Source: an uncultured Nitrospira sp. (GTDB lineage: Bacteria > Nitrospirota > Nitrospiria > Nitrospirales > Nitrospiraceae). Taken from it: a DNA stretch of 64,000 nt. A program made the position numbers and the translations under genes. The DNA is taken from assembly GCA_902500775.1 (NCBI GenBank), contig CABVRZ010000009.1, positions 48,014-112,013 of the forward strand. Direction: 5' to 3'. The notes under the pieces are model-generated. The model did no database searches. It was not told the DNA's origin and saw only the letters and a program-made list of their open reading frames with translations. This document shows positions 54,073 to 62,919 of the stretch, in pieces. Within the stretch, counting starts at the first letter, position 1. Every line of letters begins with the position of its first letter.

Positions 54073-55977
54073 TTAGGCCGCCAGCGATTGACTCGTAGAC
54101 AACCAGTCGTGCAACACACTGCGAATCTCCTTCAGCCCGGCCGGCTTAGAGAGAAACCCATCCATGCCAGCGGCAAGGCAGGCATCTTGATAGCTGCTGA
54201 CAGCGTAGCCGGACAACGCGATAATCCGAACAGGCGTACCATCAGGTTTGGTCGCCCCACGTCGGCGAATCTCTCGACACGCCGTTAAACCGTCCATTTC
54301 TGGCATCTCACAGTCCATCAGAACCAAGTCATATTGCGCTCGCTCCATCGCCTCCACGGCCTCTCTGCCCGTACTCACCACATCGGCTGATTCACCACAA
54401 AGTTCCAACATACGCACAAACACCTCTTGATTGGTCGAATTGTCCTCAGCCAAGAGGATACGTGCACGCGCGTGTGGCTTGGAGGACACGCCACAGGCAT
54501 GCGTTGCCGTCATCGCAATCCCTGGGACTGGGATGGTGAGCTGATCCGATGGCTGGTTGCCACCGACTTTCGTGTCCTGTGCACTCTGTTTCTGAAGACG
54601 AACCGTAAACCAAAACGTCGAGCCCTGTCCTGGGATACTAGTGAGGCCGATATCCCCCCCCATCAATCGAACAAGGCGTTGCACGATAGCCAGCCCCAAA
54701 CCCGACCCCCCATACTGCCGCGTGATCGAGCCATCCGCTTGGGCGAAGGGATCGAAGATCTTGTGCTGCGCCTCGAGAGGAATGCCGACTCCCGTGTCGC
54801 ACACCGTCATTTTGAAGAGAGCGCTCTCATGGCAATCCTCGACACGTTCAATGTGAATCAGGATGCCGCCCCGCTCCGTAAACTTGACGGCATTGCTCAC
54901 AAGATTCATCAAGATCTGCCGTAGTCGTACTCCGTCCCCTTGCCACAGCGCAGGGAGTGCCGGGTCGATCTGACATTCGAGACTCAACCCTTTTTGTCGC
55001 GCAGGCTCAAGAAACAGACCTACAATCTCCCGTATGGTTGCAACCAGATCGACCTCCGCGATGTGGAGGTCCATCTTGCCTTCCTCGATCTTGGATAGGT
55101 CGAGGATGTCATTGACGATCTGACGCAGCTGCCCGCCGTTCGTATGGATACTTTGGACGAGGTGACGCTGCTCGTTGGTTAGTGAGGTCGAGAGCAACAC
55201 CTCATTGAAGCCGAGCATCCCGGTCATGGGGGTTCGAATCTCATGGCTCATGCGCGCCAAAAACTGAGACTTGGCCTGGTTGGCCTTGTCCGCCTCTACT
55301 TTGGCCTCTTTCAGCGCCTCCACCATATTCTGCAGTTCGCCATTGCGCTGTTGAAGTTCGGCTGTCCGTTCGGCAACTTGTTGTTCAAGACGCTGGTTCG
55401 CCGCAAGAAGTTCCCGGTTTCTGGCATTAACCTGTGCGACCAGATCTTCAATCTGTACCCGGACATCACGCCCCAACTCCCACTTGCGGGTCAGTGCCGC
55501 AGCAATCTGCTGCACCTCGATCGCATCGAACGGCTTGCGCAAAATCAGCAACCGATCACTCATCCCCAACCGTGCCGAAATTTCTGCCCACGAGTGGTCC
55601 GAATACGCCGTGCAGATCACGACCTGAATCCGACCATCAACCTCCCACAGGCGTTCTATCGTCTTCAGGCCATCCCATCCCGTCGGCATCCGCATATCGA
55701 CGAATGCCACGGCATAGGGGCGTCCCTCTTGCCGAGCCATCTGCACCAGTGTCAGAGCCGCCTGCCCCTGAATCGCATAGTCCAACTCGAATCGATCCAG
55801 CGCCTCGACGAGCGGCGCACCACCGAACAAATCCTTACGTGCCTGATTCAGCGATTCATCTTCTGGTTGATGGTGAAGGATTCGGCGAAAGTCTTCGTGG
55901 ATCGCCTGATTGTCGTCGACGATCAAAACACGAGGATGCTTGCTGTGGTTACCCAGATGCATGGACGCCGACTCCAC
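54073..55977 (-). CDS. Hybrid kinase REC-HisKA-HATPase-REC
   Basis: 634 residues. First [44 protein letters not shown] coiled coil ([21 protein letters not shown], residues about 175-235) leads to His[22 protein letters not shown], HATPase [26 protein letters not shown] and [16 protein letters not shown]. The second REC is [40 protein letters not shown] and [11 protein letters not shown]. It lies 48 bp before the next gene. Confidence 0.92.
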   Translation of the reverse strand: MESASMHLGNHSKHPRVLIVDDNQAIHEDFRRILHHQPEDESLNQARKDLFGGAPLVEALDRFELDYAIQGQAALTLVQMARQEGRPYAVAFVDMRMPTGWDGLKTIERLWEVDGRIQVVICTAYSDHSWAEISARLGMSDRLLILRKPFDAIEVQQIAAALTRKWELGRDVRVQIEDLVAQVNARNRELLAANQRLEQQVAERTAELQQRNGELQNMVEALKEAKVEADKANQAKSQFLARMSHEIRTPMTGMLGFNEVLLSTSLTNEQRHLVQSIHTNGGQLRQIVNDILDLSKIEEGKMDLHIAEVDLVATIREIVGLFLEPARQKGLSLECQIDPALPALWQGDGVRLRQILMNLVSNAVKFTERGGILIHIERVEDCHESALFKMTVCDTGVGIPLEAQHKIFDPFAQADGSITRQYGGSGLGLAIVQRLVRLMGGDIGLTSIPGQGSTFWFTVRLQKQSAQDTKVGGNQPSDQLTIPVPGIAMTATHACGVSSKPHARARILLAEDNSTNQEVFVRMLELCGESADVVSTGREAVEAMERAQYDLVLMDCEMPEMDGLTACREIRRRGATKPDGTPVRIIALSGYAVSSYQDACLAAGMDGFLSKPAGLKEIRSVLHDWLSTSQSLAA

Positions 55978-55989
55978 TTTGAGAGCCTC

Positions 55990-56871
55990 CTACCCTTCGA
56001 GATGATCCCTCGCCTCGGTCGCGTGTCTTGGACTGGCCAAAAACTCGTGCATATCTTTGATCAAGGAGAGTAGGTCCTGTGCGCACCGGTCAAGCGTCGA
56101 GGCGTGCTGACGCTGAACAGAATTCAGCGGACTATCGCGCAACAGGGATACTCTCGCAATTAACTCGTTCATTGGTGTCAGAATTTCGTGACTCATAATC
56201 GCGAAAAACTCTTCCTTCTCACGAAGCATCGCCCCAGCCGGTTCCCGTGCATCGATAGAATCAGATCGCATCATTCGGGTCGCAATATGCTCCTGAAGCC
56301 GTTGATTCATGGCACGCACATCGGTCGTCCGTTGGCTCACATTCTTTCCTAGATCATTAATCTGTTGCTTCACGGCACGCGCCAGGTTCCATTTCTTGGT
56401 CAAGGCATTGGCCAGTTGGACAACCTCGATACTGCTGAACGGTTTCATGAGAATGAGCAACTTGTCGGTATCACCGATACGACGACTGACATCTTCCCAG
56501 GGATGATCCGAATATGCCGAACAAATGACGACTTGGATTTCGGGGTCGACATACCATAGATGTTCAATGGTCTCGAGCCCATCCCATCCCGGCGGCATAC
56601 GCATATCCACAAAGGCCGCGGCATACGGCGTTCCCTTCTGATGCGCCGTCTGGACCAAACCAAATCCCGCTCGTCCTTGATTCGCAAACTCCAATTCATA
56701 CGATACCTGCGTGGGAAGAGTCGGAGTCTCCCCAAACAAAGCCGCCCGTGCCTGGTCCAGTGCTCCGGATTCTATCGGCGGGGACAAGATTTTCCTGAAG
56801 TCCTCATGAATATTGACGTTGTCGTCAATGATGAGGATCCGACGATTGCTTGCGTCTCGGTCAGTGGTCAT
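55990..56871 (-). CDS. Receiver protein with a HisKA segment but no ATPase domain
   Basis: 293 residues. [43 protein letters not shown], then CSAYSDHPWEDVSRRI and LLILMKPFSSIEVVQLA. The linker is followed by FFAIMSHEILTPMNELIARV, a HisKA-like helix with the phospho-acceptor His in HEILTP. The protein ends about 60 residues later, with no N, G1 or G2 boxes. It could be a phospho-transfer or dimerisation partner, or a truncated kinase. Its stop is 12 bp before the hybrid kinase. Confidence 0.88.
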   Translation of the reverse strand: MTTDRDASNRRILIIDDNVNIHEDFRKILSPPIESGALDQARAALFGETPTLPTQVSYELEFANQGRAGFGLVQTAHQKGTPYAAAFVDMRMPPGWDGLETIEHLWYVDPEIQVVICSAYSDHPWEDVSRRIGDTDKLLILMKPFSSIEVVQLANALTKKWNLARAVKQQINDLGKNVSQRTTDVRAMNQRLQEHIATRMMRSDSIDAREPAGAMLREKEEFFAIMSHEILTPMNELIARVSLLRDSPLNSVQRQHASTLDRCAQDLLSLIKDMHEFLASPRHATEARDHLEG

Positions 56872-58778
56872 GCGGCGGCCTCAACAAGAACCAACGGAAG
56901 ATCGAGCGTGAACGTCGCCCCCCGGCCTTCACCAGCACTCTGCGCCTGCAAGGCACCACCAAGGTTCTTCGCCACAATGGCGGAACTATGCAACCCAAGC
57001 CCATGACCAGCCTTTCTCGTGGTAAAGCCCTGTGCGAACAGTTTGGGGAGGTTTTCGGCCTTGATCCCCCCACCCGTGTCGATCACTTCCAATCGCGCGA
57101 AGGCGCTGCCAATGGGCACACTCAGCCGCAAGGTCAGGCAGCGCGTACTCTCTGAGTACTCAGCCATTGCATTCTTGGCATTCGTGATGAGGTTGACCAA
57201 CACCTGCAGCACCTGGTGTCGATCCGTCATAATGGTCGGAATGGGATGATAATCCCGCACCACCTGGATGTGATATTTTTGCGGTTCAGGCATCGCCATC
57301 ATCAGCGCCTGTTCCATCATGTCTTCGACCGAGACGGGCTCTCGAATACTCCCCGCACGCGCGATATCTTGCTGCGACATGACCACTTGCTTGATGTGAT
57401 CAACCTTTTTCACCAGCGAGTCGAGTTCGTGCTGGATGGTTTGATGACTCCCACTGAGTGACTCGGCGACCAATCCCAAGTAAGAAGGGATCTGTTTCCC
57501 CTTTGGATCAACCGTCAGAAATGATTGCAAATTTTCTTGATGTTCATTGAATAGCGCCGCGATGCGGCAGACATCTCCCACTATCGGTTTCTTGAGCGTC
57601 TTGAGCAAGGTATCTGTGGAGACATTGATACTGTTCAGCACATTCCCCACATTGTGGAGCACGCTTGACGCAACATCCGCCATACCTGCTTGTCGTGAGG
57701 CATTCATGAGCTGCTGATACAGCTTTTCCTTTTCCGCTTCAGCTTTCTTTCGATGATCCATCTCGACGTGCAAATTCGTGTTTGTCACCTCGAGTTCCTG
57801 ATTCTTTTGCAGAATCTGGACACGAGAGGCCTCCAACTCATTGTTGGCCTCCTTGAGTTGCGAATTCGCTCGATCCAGCTCTGTCACGTCGTGAAATGAA
57901 ACCAAGGCACCTCTTACGGTTGTCTCATCGTCCATAATCGGCACGGTATTCACGATAAACTTCCGCGATTCGCCGCTTGGTTGCGTCAAGAGCAACGGGA
58001 TATGGTCTTGCGGTTGTCGGTCCATGACTGCCCGAGTCCAGGGATGGATCGACAGGGCCTCTGTTGAGACAACGGATTTCCAGTCGAGTGACCCAAGATC
58101 GGATCCGATCAATGCCTGCACCGATTTACCGACCGCCTGACTGAATGCATCGTTGGTCAGCACGATGAGATCCCGGGTATCAATCATGACCACACCCTGT
58201 GTCAGGGCATCCAGTGCAGCTTTCACCCGTGAGGGCACAATGCCAGAGGGATCCAGCTGGCGCAGGGTACGCTTCATAAAGACAAGGTAGCCTAAAAATC
58301 CCATCGCGCTGACGAAGGCGAGGAAGTGCACCCATGGATCATGTAAAAAGCGCTCGATTTCCGACAAGTCAGCTTTGCGGAATGCGACTTGAAGCACACC
58401 CCACGGCTGGTCTCCTGCAAAGATCGGGACTTGGAGAAACTCTAGTGATGATGCGTCTCCAGATGGCTGTACCCAAATGTGGGCATGATCACCGATCTGT
58501 GCAAGAACGTTTCCACCCTTCAAAATTAGCGCCAACGAACGAATCTCTGAATTCCGTTGAGCGAACCGCTCCATCGACAGTTTGATGGTTTCAACCTGAT
58601 TATGCTCTGCCAAGGCAGAGTATTGAATCGCCAAGGCTTCAGCCACATCACGACGGTATTCAAAATCTTGGCGGGCACGGTTAGGGACCAGATCGACCAA
58701 GGCATCCCCGGCGAGCATGACACTGAGCGTCAGACTCGTTAATCCAAAACTAATCCACACCAAGGGACTCACGTTCAT
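56868..58778 (-). CDS. Membrane sensor histidine kinase with PAS domain
   Basis: 636 residues, the first gene of the cluster. Two membrane helices (PLVWISFGLTSLTLSVMLAG and VHFLAFVSAMGFLGYLVFMK) flank a ~150-residue periplasmic sensor. A PAS domain follows (ALTQGVVMIDTRDLIVLTND), then a long coiled coil and a variant H-box SSVLHNVGNVLNSINVSTD (HNxGN instead of HE[IL]xTP). The HATPase has VNLITNAKNAMAE, DTGGGIKAENLPKLFAQG and GHGLGLHSSAIVAKNLGG. No receiver. Its ATGA overlap with the next gene implies tight coupling. Confidence 0.9.
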   Translation of the reverse strand: MNVSPLVWISFGLTSLTLSVMLAGDALVDLVPNRARQDFEYRRDVAEALAIQYSALAEHNQVETIKLSMERFAQRNSEIRSLALILKGGNVLAQIGDHAHIWVQPSGDASSLEFLQVPIFAGDQPWGVLQVAFRKADLSEIERFLHDPWVHFLAFVSAMGFLGYLVFMKRTLRQLDPSGIVPSRVKAALDALTQGVVMIDTRDLIVLTNDAFSQAVGKSVQALIGSDLGSLDWKSVVSTEALSIHPWTRAVMDRQPQDHIPLLLTQPSGESRKFIVNTVPIMDDETTVRGALVSFHDVTELDRANSQLKEANNELEASRVQILQKNQELEVTNTNLHVEMDHRKKAEAEKEKLYQQLMNASRQAGMADVASSVLHNVGNVLNSINVSTDTLLKTLKKPIVGDVCRIAALFNEHQENLQSFLTVDPKGKQIPSYLGLVAESLSGSHQTIQHELDSLVKKVDHIKQVVMSQQDIARAGSIREPVSVEDMMEQALMMAMPEPQKYHIQVVRDYHPIPTIMTDRHQVLQVLVNLITNAKNAMAEYSESTRCLTLRLSVPIGSAFARLEVIDTGGGIKAENLPKLFAQGFTTRKAGHGLGLHSSAIVAKNLGGALQAQSAGEGRGATFTLDLPLVLVEAAA

Positions 58779-58975
58779 GATGGCCTACCCTTTATGCGGT
58801 CTCCCGCTTCTTATTCGGCTTCTTCAGTGAAGAAGTTAAGGCCGGGTGTATACCGTGGCACGGCTTCTTCCCTCCCTCAGTTTCCTTATGATTCTTTCGC
58901 TCACGCACTCCCATACAATGGCCGTGTGGCATGCGTTATCGGTCGAATGAGGCTCCTACTCCTCTACACGACGTG

Positions 58976-59290
58976 TTAGACCATCAGGCGCACTGTCAGC
59001 ATCCGCATGGCGAACTTATGGTCGACCATCTTCTCAGGAATTGAATACGCCTCAGATGAGAGGGCCAAGACACCGCCGTCTATGTCAGACGATTCATCAA
59101 CCGAAGGAAATGTTGGATTTGACCTCTCGGCCTTCAGCAAGAGGTCTTCTGCGACTCCTACGCCACAGGCACGGCTCTGTCCAGACCAAGATTGCCCCTG
59201 GACACCCCTCTCGATATTCTCGGCCAAGCCATGCCGAGGCCACAGTGAGGCTGCGGCTCTCGGTGAGCGTACCTCACTCTGCTCAACTGT
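58976..59290 (-). CDS. Doubtful hypothetical protein
   Basis: 104 residues from the ATG at 59290 (frame open to 59389). It reads MTVEQSEVRSPRAAASLWPR and ends in KMVDHKFAMRMLTVRLMV. Codon use is like its neighbours and composition is protein-like, but no ribosome site or motif supports it. It is upstream of and in the same direction as the signalling cluster. Confidence 0.3.
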   Translation of the reverse strand, partial: TVEQSEVRSPRAAASLWPRHGLAENIERGVQGQSWSGQSRACGVGVAEDLLLKAERSNPTFPSVDESSDIDGGVLALSSEAYSIPEKMVDHKFAMRMLTVRLMV

Positions 59291-59801
59291 CATCTGTTCA
59301 CTTATTTTTGACACTATGCAGATCTGGCGGTTTGGGCTAAACGCTTGAGCGGTTGAAATACCACTGTGGGCTTTGAAACAGAGAGACACATGACGAAACT
59401 CTCTGTGCCATCAAGAGACAGAACTCCGCCCTTCTTCCACGACCAACGCCTCCGGCATGTCGCACTTCTACGTGGATTTGGTAGAGACGGAAACACCTCG
59501 CTCAAAGACTCATCTGTTCCGCTTCATTGCCTCCCCCTGAAGCAGTCCCCGGCAGGCCATCGACTGCCTTGCTAATACTGGATAACCCCTTGTCCATCAT
59601 GACAAAATTTCCTATTGTCTACAGTTTGAGAATTGTGAAACACACAGATGTGCCTTTTTTGATACAGAGTAACATTTTTTTGATTTAATACTTTACATTT
59701 AAAATCATGCTGTTATGTTAAGCTAACTTCGGCACTATAATTGCTTATGTCTCTTTTGGCGAATGGTGCCCTAGAACTAGGATTCTAACGAGGGAGGGCT
59801 T
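59291..59801. other. Gap with an AT-rich block upstream of lpxC
   Basis: The first part holds nothing recognisable. The stretch at about 59580-59760 is much richer in A/T than the rest of the window and contains the lpxC promoter candidate. Confidence 0.5.
59736..59741 (+). promoter_or_regulatory. -10 box of lpxC
   Basis: A perfect TATAAT, 60 bp upstream of the GTG start, inside the AT-rich block. The 17-bp-spaced -35 position (59713-59718) reads TTATGT, a weak match. Confidence 0.5.
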
Positions 59802-60731
59802 GTGCGGAATCAACAAACCTTAGCATCAACGGTCACCTGTTCCGGCGTAGGGCTCCACTCAGGTCAATCCGCCTCAATCACGCTGCGACCTGCACCGCCA
59901 GACACCGGCATCGTTTTCGTGAACCGTAGTTCCGACGTTGATGCGTATTTGCCTGTTTCCATCGAGCATAAAATCCCAACGGAATTGTGCACCGCCATTA
60001 AGGGGAATGGGTTTCAGGTCCAAACCATTGAGCATTTACTGGCGGCTCTGTCCGGCATGGACATTGATAACGCCTTTGTCGAAGTGACGGCCACGGAAGT
60101 GCCTGTCATGGATGGAAGTGCCGCACCATTCGTCAGACTCATTCAATCTGCTGGCGTGGTGTCACAAAACCGAAAGCAACCGTTTCTCAAGATCATGGCA
60201 CCGATTGAAATCATTGACGGATCAAAGCGCGTACGGATTGAGCCATCCTCTACCCCACGCATCACCTATTCGATTCACTACGAGCATCCGCTGATCAAGA
60301 CGCAAACGTATGCCTACGGTTGCTCAGTCGGCACGTTTGAGAATGAGATCGCGGAGGCACGAACATTTGGGTTTCTCCAAGAAGTTCAAGCCTTATGGGC
60401 TCGCGGACTCGGAAAAGGTGGAACACTCGACAACACGGTCGTTCTCTCTGGCGACGGAATCGTGAATCAGTCCGGCCTTCGCTTTGATGATGAGTTTGTC
60501 CGACACAAGATTTTGGACCTGATCGGCGATTTTTCTCTCTTGGGGATGCCCTTCATCGGGCACGTTGTCGCTGATCGATCAGGACATGCACTCCACACTC
60601 GACTTGTTCAGCAGATCCTAACCCAACCAGACAAGTGGGTGCTTCTGAACACCGATGTCTCAGAGGTGGAAGTGCGTTCAACTCCATACCGCACTCCACT
60701 CCAACCAGCCGTAGCGCTTCAGGCCTCGTAG
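59802..60731 (+). CDS. lpxC: UDP-3-O-acyl-N-acetylglucosamine deacetylase
   Basis: 309 residues with a GTG start after GAGGGAGGG. Zinc enzyme of lipid A synthesis, second and committed step. N-terminal MRNQQTLASTVTCSGVGLHS, zinc ligand His78 in TIEHLLAALSGMDID, the family motif VPVMDGSAAPFV, and zinc ligands His and Asp in VRHKILDLIGDFSLLG. C-terminal GHVVADRSGHALHTRLVQQI holds the catalytic His. Normal length. Confidence 0.96.
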   Translation: MRNQQTLASTVTCSGVGLHSGQSASITLRPAPPDTGIVFVNRSSDVDAYLPVSIEHKIPTELCTAIKGNGFQVQTIEHLLAALSGMDIDNAFVEVTATEVPVMDGSAAPFVRLIQSAGVVSQNRKQPFLKIMAPIEIIDGSKRVRIEPSSTPRITYSIHYEHPLIKTQTYAYGCSVGTFENEIAEARTFGFLQEVQALWARGLGKGGTLDNTVVLSGDGIVNQSGLRFDDEFVRHKILDLIGDFSLLGMPFIGHVVADRSGHALHTRLVQQILTQPDKWVLLNTDVSEVEVRSTPYRTPLQPAVALQAS

Positions 60732-60814
60732 CTCCTAGACGCGTACTTTTTTGTGTTTGGTGAGTTGCGGCCTGCCAGGTAGGACCAAAACATCATCGAG
60801 AACATCACGGATGG

Positions 60815-60848
60815 TACGCCGGAGGTGAGAGATCTCACCTCCGGCGTA
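60815..60848. terminator. Perfect 16-bp hairpin downstream of lpxC
   Basis: TACGCCGGAGGTGAGA (60815-60830) and its exact inverted copy (60833-60848). It lies between convergent lpxC and the HARE-HTH gene and can serve both directions, but there is no T-run. Confidence 0.6.
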
Positions 60849-60865
60849 TCACATCACAATGGGGC

Positions 60866-60925
60866 TTACTTCTTCTTCTTCTTTGCTGCCTTCTTCGTTG
60901 CCAAGAGTCTCACCCCCCTTCGCAT
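60866..60925 (-). CDS. Possible lysine-rich micropeptide
   Basis: A 19-codon frame (ATG at 60925) or a 12-codon frame (TTG at 60904 after AGGGGGGTGAGA) ends in LATKKAAKKKKK then TAA. The Lys/Ala pattern resembles the tails of histone-H1-like or HU-like proteins. It lies 30 bp after the HARE-HTH stop. It may be a real micropeptide or a remnant of a longer gene. Confidence 0.25.
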   Translation of the reverse strand: MRRGVRLLATKKAAKKKKK

Positions 60926-60954
60926 TGTCAAGTTTGGCCCGTGAACATCAACTA

Positions 60955-61524
60955 CTAGACGGCTTGAATCAGCATATCGTCTAAAGCTTCGAACGTATTG
61001 GGACCGACTTTTCTGAAGCGCTTATCACGTTTCAGCGAGGTGGCAATCGATGTTAGCGGTGTTTTTCCTTTGATCTGCAACCCGCCTTCGATCAACCGTT
61101 GAACGAGTTCCTTTGCATGCATGGCTCGATTGGATTCCCGGAGTATTTCATAGGCGGCCTGAGGAACGCTCTTCCCTACATACTTACTCCGCCCAAGTAG
61201 AATTTCTCGGGACTGATCAGTGACGTCCATAACCGGAACCGGTCGAATCCCCTTGGAATCATCCGTGGTAATAATTTGGTTGGAGAGACTGGCAAGCTTG
61301 GCCTTATCGGCCTCAACACGATAGAGCGTTTCAGCAAGTTCGAGATATTTCTTGATCGTGGCAATCTCGTCATCAAGCCGGCGACGTTTCTTTTCAAGCT
61401 CTTGATACCGATTCTTATAGGCGTTGATCCGTTGCTCAAGCCCAACGAGAATGTCTGTTAATTCCTCCACGAACTCCTCACTAAAGCATGCTTGCTTTAT
61501 ATCATTGCTTATAAACCTTGTCAA
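60955..61524 (-). CDS. HARE-HTH winged-helix protein with coiled coil
   Basis: 189 residues. N-terminal coiled coil (about residues 25-75: VGLEQRINAYKNRYQELEKK). The C-terminal ~65 residues are a HARE-HTH winged helix: SVPQAAYEILRESNRAMHAK, ELVQRLIEGGLQIKGKTPLT and RDKRFRKVGPNTFEALDD. This domain is found in DNA-binding proteins linked to restriction and chromatin in other organisms. Probably a DNA-binding regulator; target unknown. Divergent from suhB, with the region between them holding both 5' ends. Confidence 0.82.
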   Translation of the reverse strand: MTRFISNDIKQACFSEEFVEELTDILVGLEQRINAYKNRYQELEKKRRRLDDEIATIKKYLELAETLYRVEADKAKLASLSNQIITTDDSKGIRPVPVMDVTDQSREILLGRSKYVGKSVPQAAYEILRESNRAMHAKELVQRLIEGGLQIKGKTPLTSIATSLKRDKRFRKVGPNTFEALDDMLIQAV

Positions 61525-61659
61525 GCCGTATTATTTCAATAATACATTGTCTACTTGGTTCTGTCTCTTGCAAGCAAGTAATCCTTGAATGGCCGATGAT
61601 CATAAGGCTTGCTGTTGCAAGAGTAGCAGAATTTTTGTCGGCCGCAAGTCCGGTCGTGC

Positions 61660-61665
61660 TACAAT
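61660..61665 (+). promoter_or_regulatory. -10 box of suhB
   Basis: TACAAT ends 5 nt before the GTG at 61671. A TTGTCG at 61635-61640 is a possible -35 but the spacer would be 19 bp. Confidence 0.35.
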
Positions 61666-61670
61666 CGGGC

Positions 61671-62486
61671 GTGCCGAGTTCTTACAAATCCCCCTCACAC
61701 GATGTCCTTCTCCAAACCGCGATCGAGGCTGGTCAAGCCGCAGGGGCCCTGCTACGACGCTACGCAGGAACCGGCTTTCTGATCGAATACAAGACCCCCA
61801 TCAATCTCGTCACTGACGCGGACCGTGCCGCCGAGCAATGCGTCATTGATCACCTGAAGACTCGCTTCCCGGATCATCATGTCCTGGCCGAAGAGGGAGG
61901 TCGCATCGACAAGGGACAGTCCCCCTATCGATGGATCATCGATCCACTCGATGGAACCACCAACTTCGCGCATGGTTATCCTGCTTATTGTGTCTCTATC
62001 GGTCTTGAATACGAGGGGCGGTGTATCCTCGGTGTTGTCTTTGACCCTACACGGAACGACCTGTTCACAGCCTTCGAACATCGCGGTGCACACCTGAACG
62101 GTCGGCCTATCCATGTAACCGAGACCCAGACCCTCGACAGCAGTCTCTTGGTCACTGGCTTTGCCTATGACATCCGAGAAACCAAACGGAATAATCTCGA
62201 TCATTTTGCGAAATTTGCCCTGAAAGTGCAGGGGCTCAGACGAACAGGATCAGCTGCTTTGGATCTGTGCTATGTGGCAGCGGGACGCTTCGATGGGTTC
62301 TGGGAAGTGCGGCTCAATCCCTGGGATATGGCAGCGGGCTCAGTCATCGCACGTGAAGCGGGTGGGCGTCTGACGGATTTCAACGGGAATGACCTTTCCA
62401 TCTACGGACAAGAGCTCGTAGCAAGCAATGGGCACATCCACGAGGCGATGCTCACCGTGTTGAACGAAGCACCTTCCGAGACGTGA
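61671..62486 (+). CDS. suhB: Inositol-phosphate phosphatase (SuhB/IMPase family)
   Basis: 271 residues from the GTG at 61671, the usual SuhB length; the frame is open to an ATG at 61596 or 61518, but those add non-family sequence and the -10 box lies just before 61671. Motifs: HVLAEEGGRIDK, WIIDPLDGTTNFAHG (metal-binding core), and NPWDMAAGSVIAREAGGRLT (third metal site). Magnesium-dependent hydrolysis of inositol 1-phosphate or other small phosphates; also linked to rRNA processing in E. coli. Confidence 0.85.
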   Translation: MPSSYKSPSHDVLLQTAIEAGQAAGALLRRYAGTGFLIEYKTPINLVTDADRAAEQCVIDHLKTRFPDHHVLAEEGGRIDKGQSPYRWIIDPLDGTTNFAHGYPAYCVSIGLEYEGRCILGVVFDPTRNDLFTAFEHRGAHLNGRPIHVTETQTLDSSLLVTGFAYDIRETKRNNLDHFAKFALKVQGLRRTGSAALDLCYVAAGRFDGFWEVRLNPWDMAAGSVIAREAGGRLTDFNGNDLSIYGQELVASNGHIHEAMLTVLNEAPSET

Positions 62487-62584
62487 CACCGGAAGGAATC
62501 CGCACTGCTTGTGCATGACGTGGATATACAAGCCGACAGAGGATGGGGTATGCTGCTTCTACGATTTTATCACCAAAGGATCTC

Positions 62585-62866
62585 ATGGCACGCGCTGTTC
62601 CTCCATCCGAACAACCGAACACATCAGCATCCAGTGACAACCCTGGTGACCAGGCCTGGGAAGTAGAGTTGCTCCGCGTGCTTGTCAGCCGCAAAGGCAC
62701 ACAAGTTGAAGCGCAATGGGCCATCCATCCGCAGTTGAAACAAGACTTGCTCCCTACAGAATGGCAAGAAGTGATGGACCTCATGGCCAAGGCAACCGAC
62801 ATCGTGGGTGAACGATTTTCCAAAGCCCTCGCTGATGTCGACCCAATTCCTCCTGGTAACGCCTGA
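62585..62866 (+). CDS. Hypothetical small protein
   Basis: 93 residues from the ATG at 62585 with AAAGGA upstream. A low-complexity N-terminus (PPSEQPNTSASSDNPG) is followed by a compact helical region: WEVELLRVLVSRKGTQVEAQ, WQEVMDLMAKATDIVGERFS. No signal peptide. Function unknown. It lies between suhB and the AhpD-like gene. Confidence 0.6.
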   Translation: MARAVPPSEQPNTSASSDNPGDQAWEVELLRVLVSRKGTQVEAQWAIHPQLKQDLLPTEWQEVMDLMAKATDIVGERFSKALADVDPIPPGNA

Positions 62867-62919
62867 CCGTTCCGCCGCTTGTTTTTTCTCTTCACATCCA
62901 ATCGCCAGAGGAGGTCCCC

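Noticed and set aside
55243..56073. Plus-strand frames of 276 and 182 codons opposite the kinase genes
   Set aside because: Antisense shadows of well-supported kinase and receiver genes.
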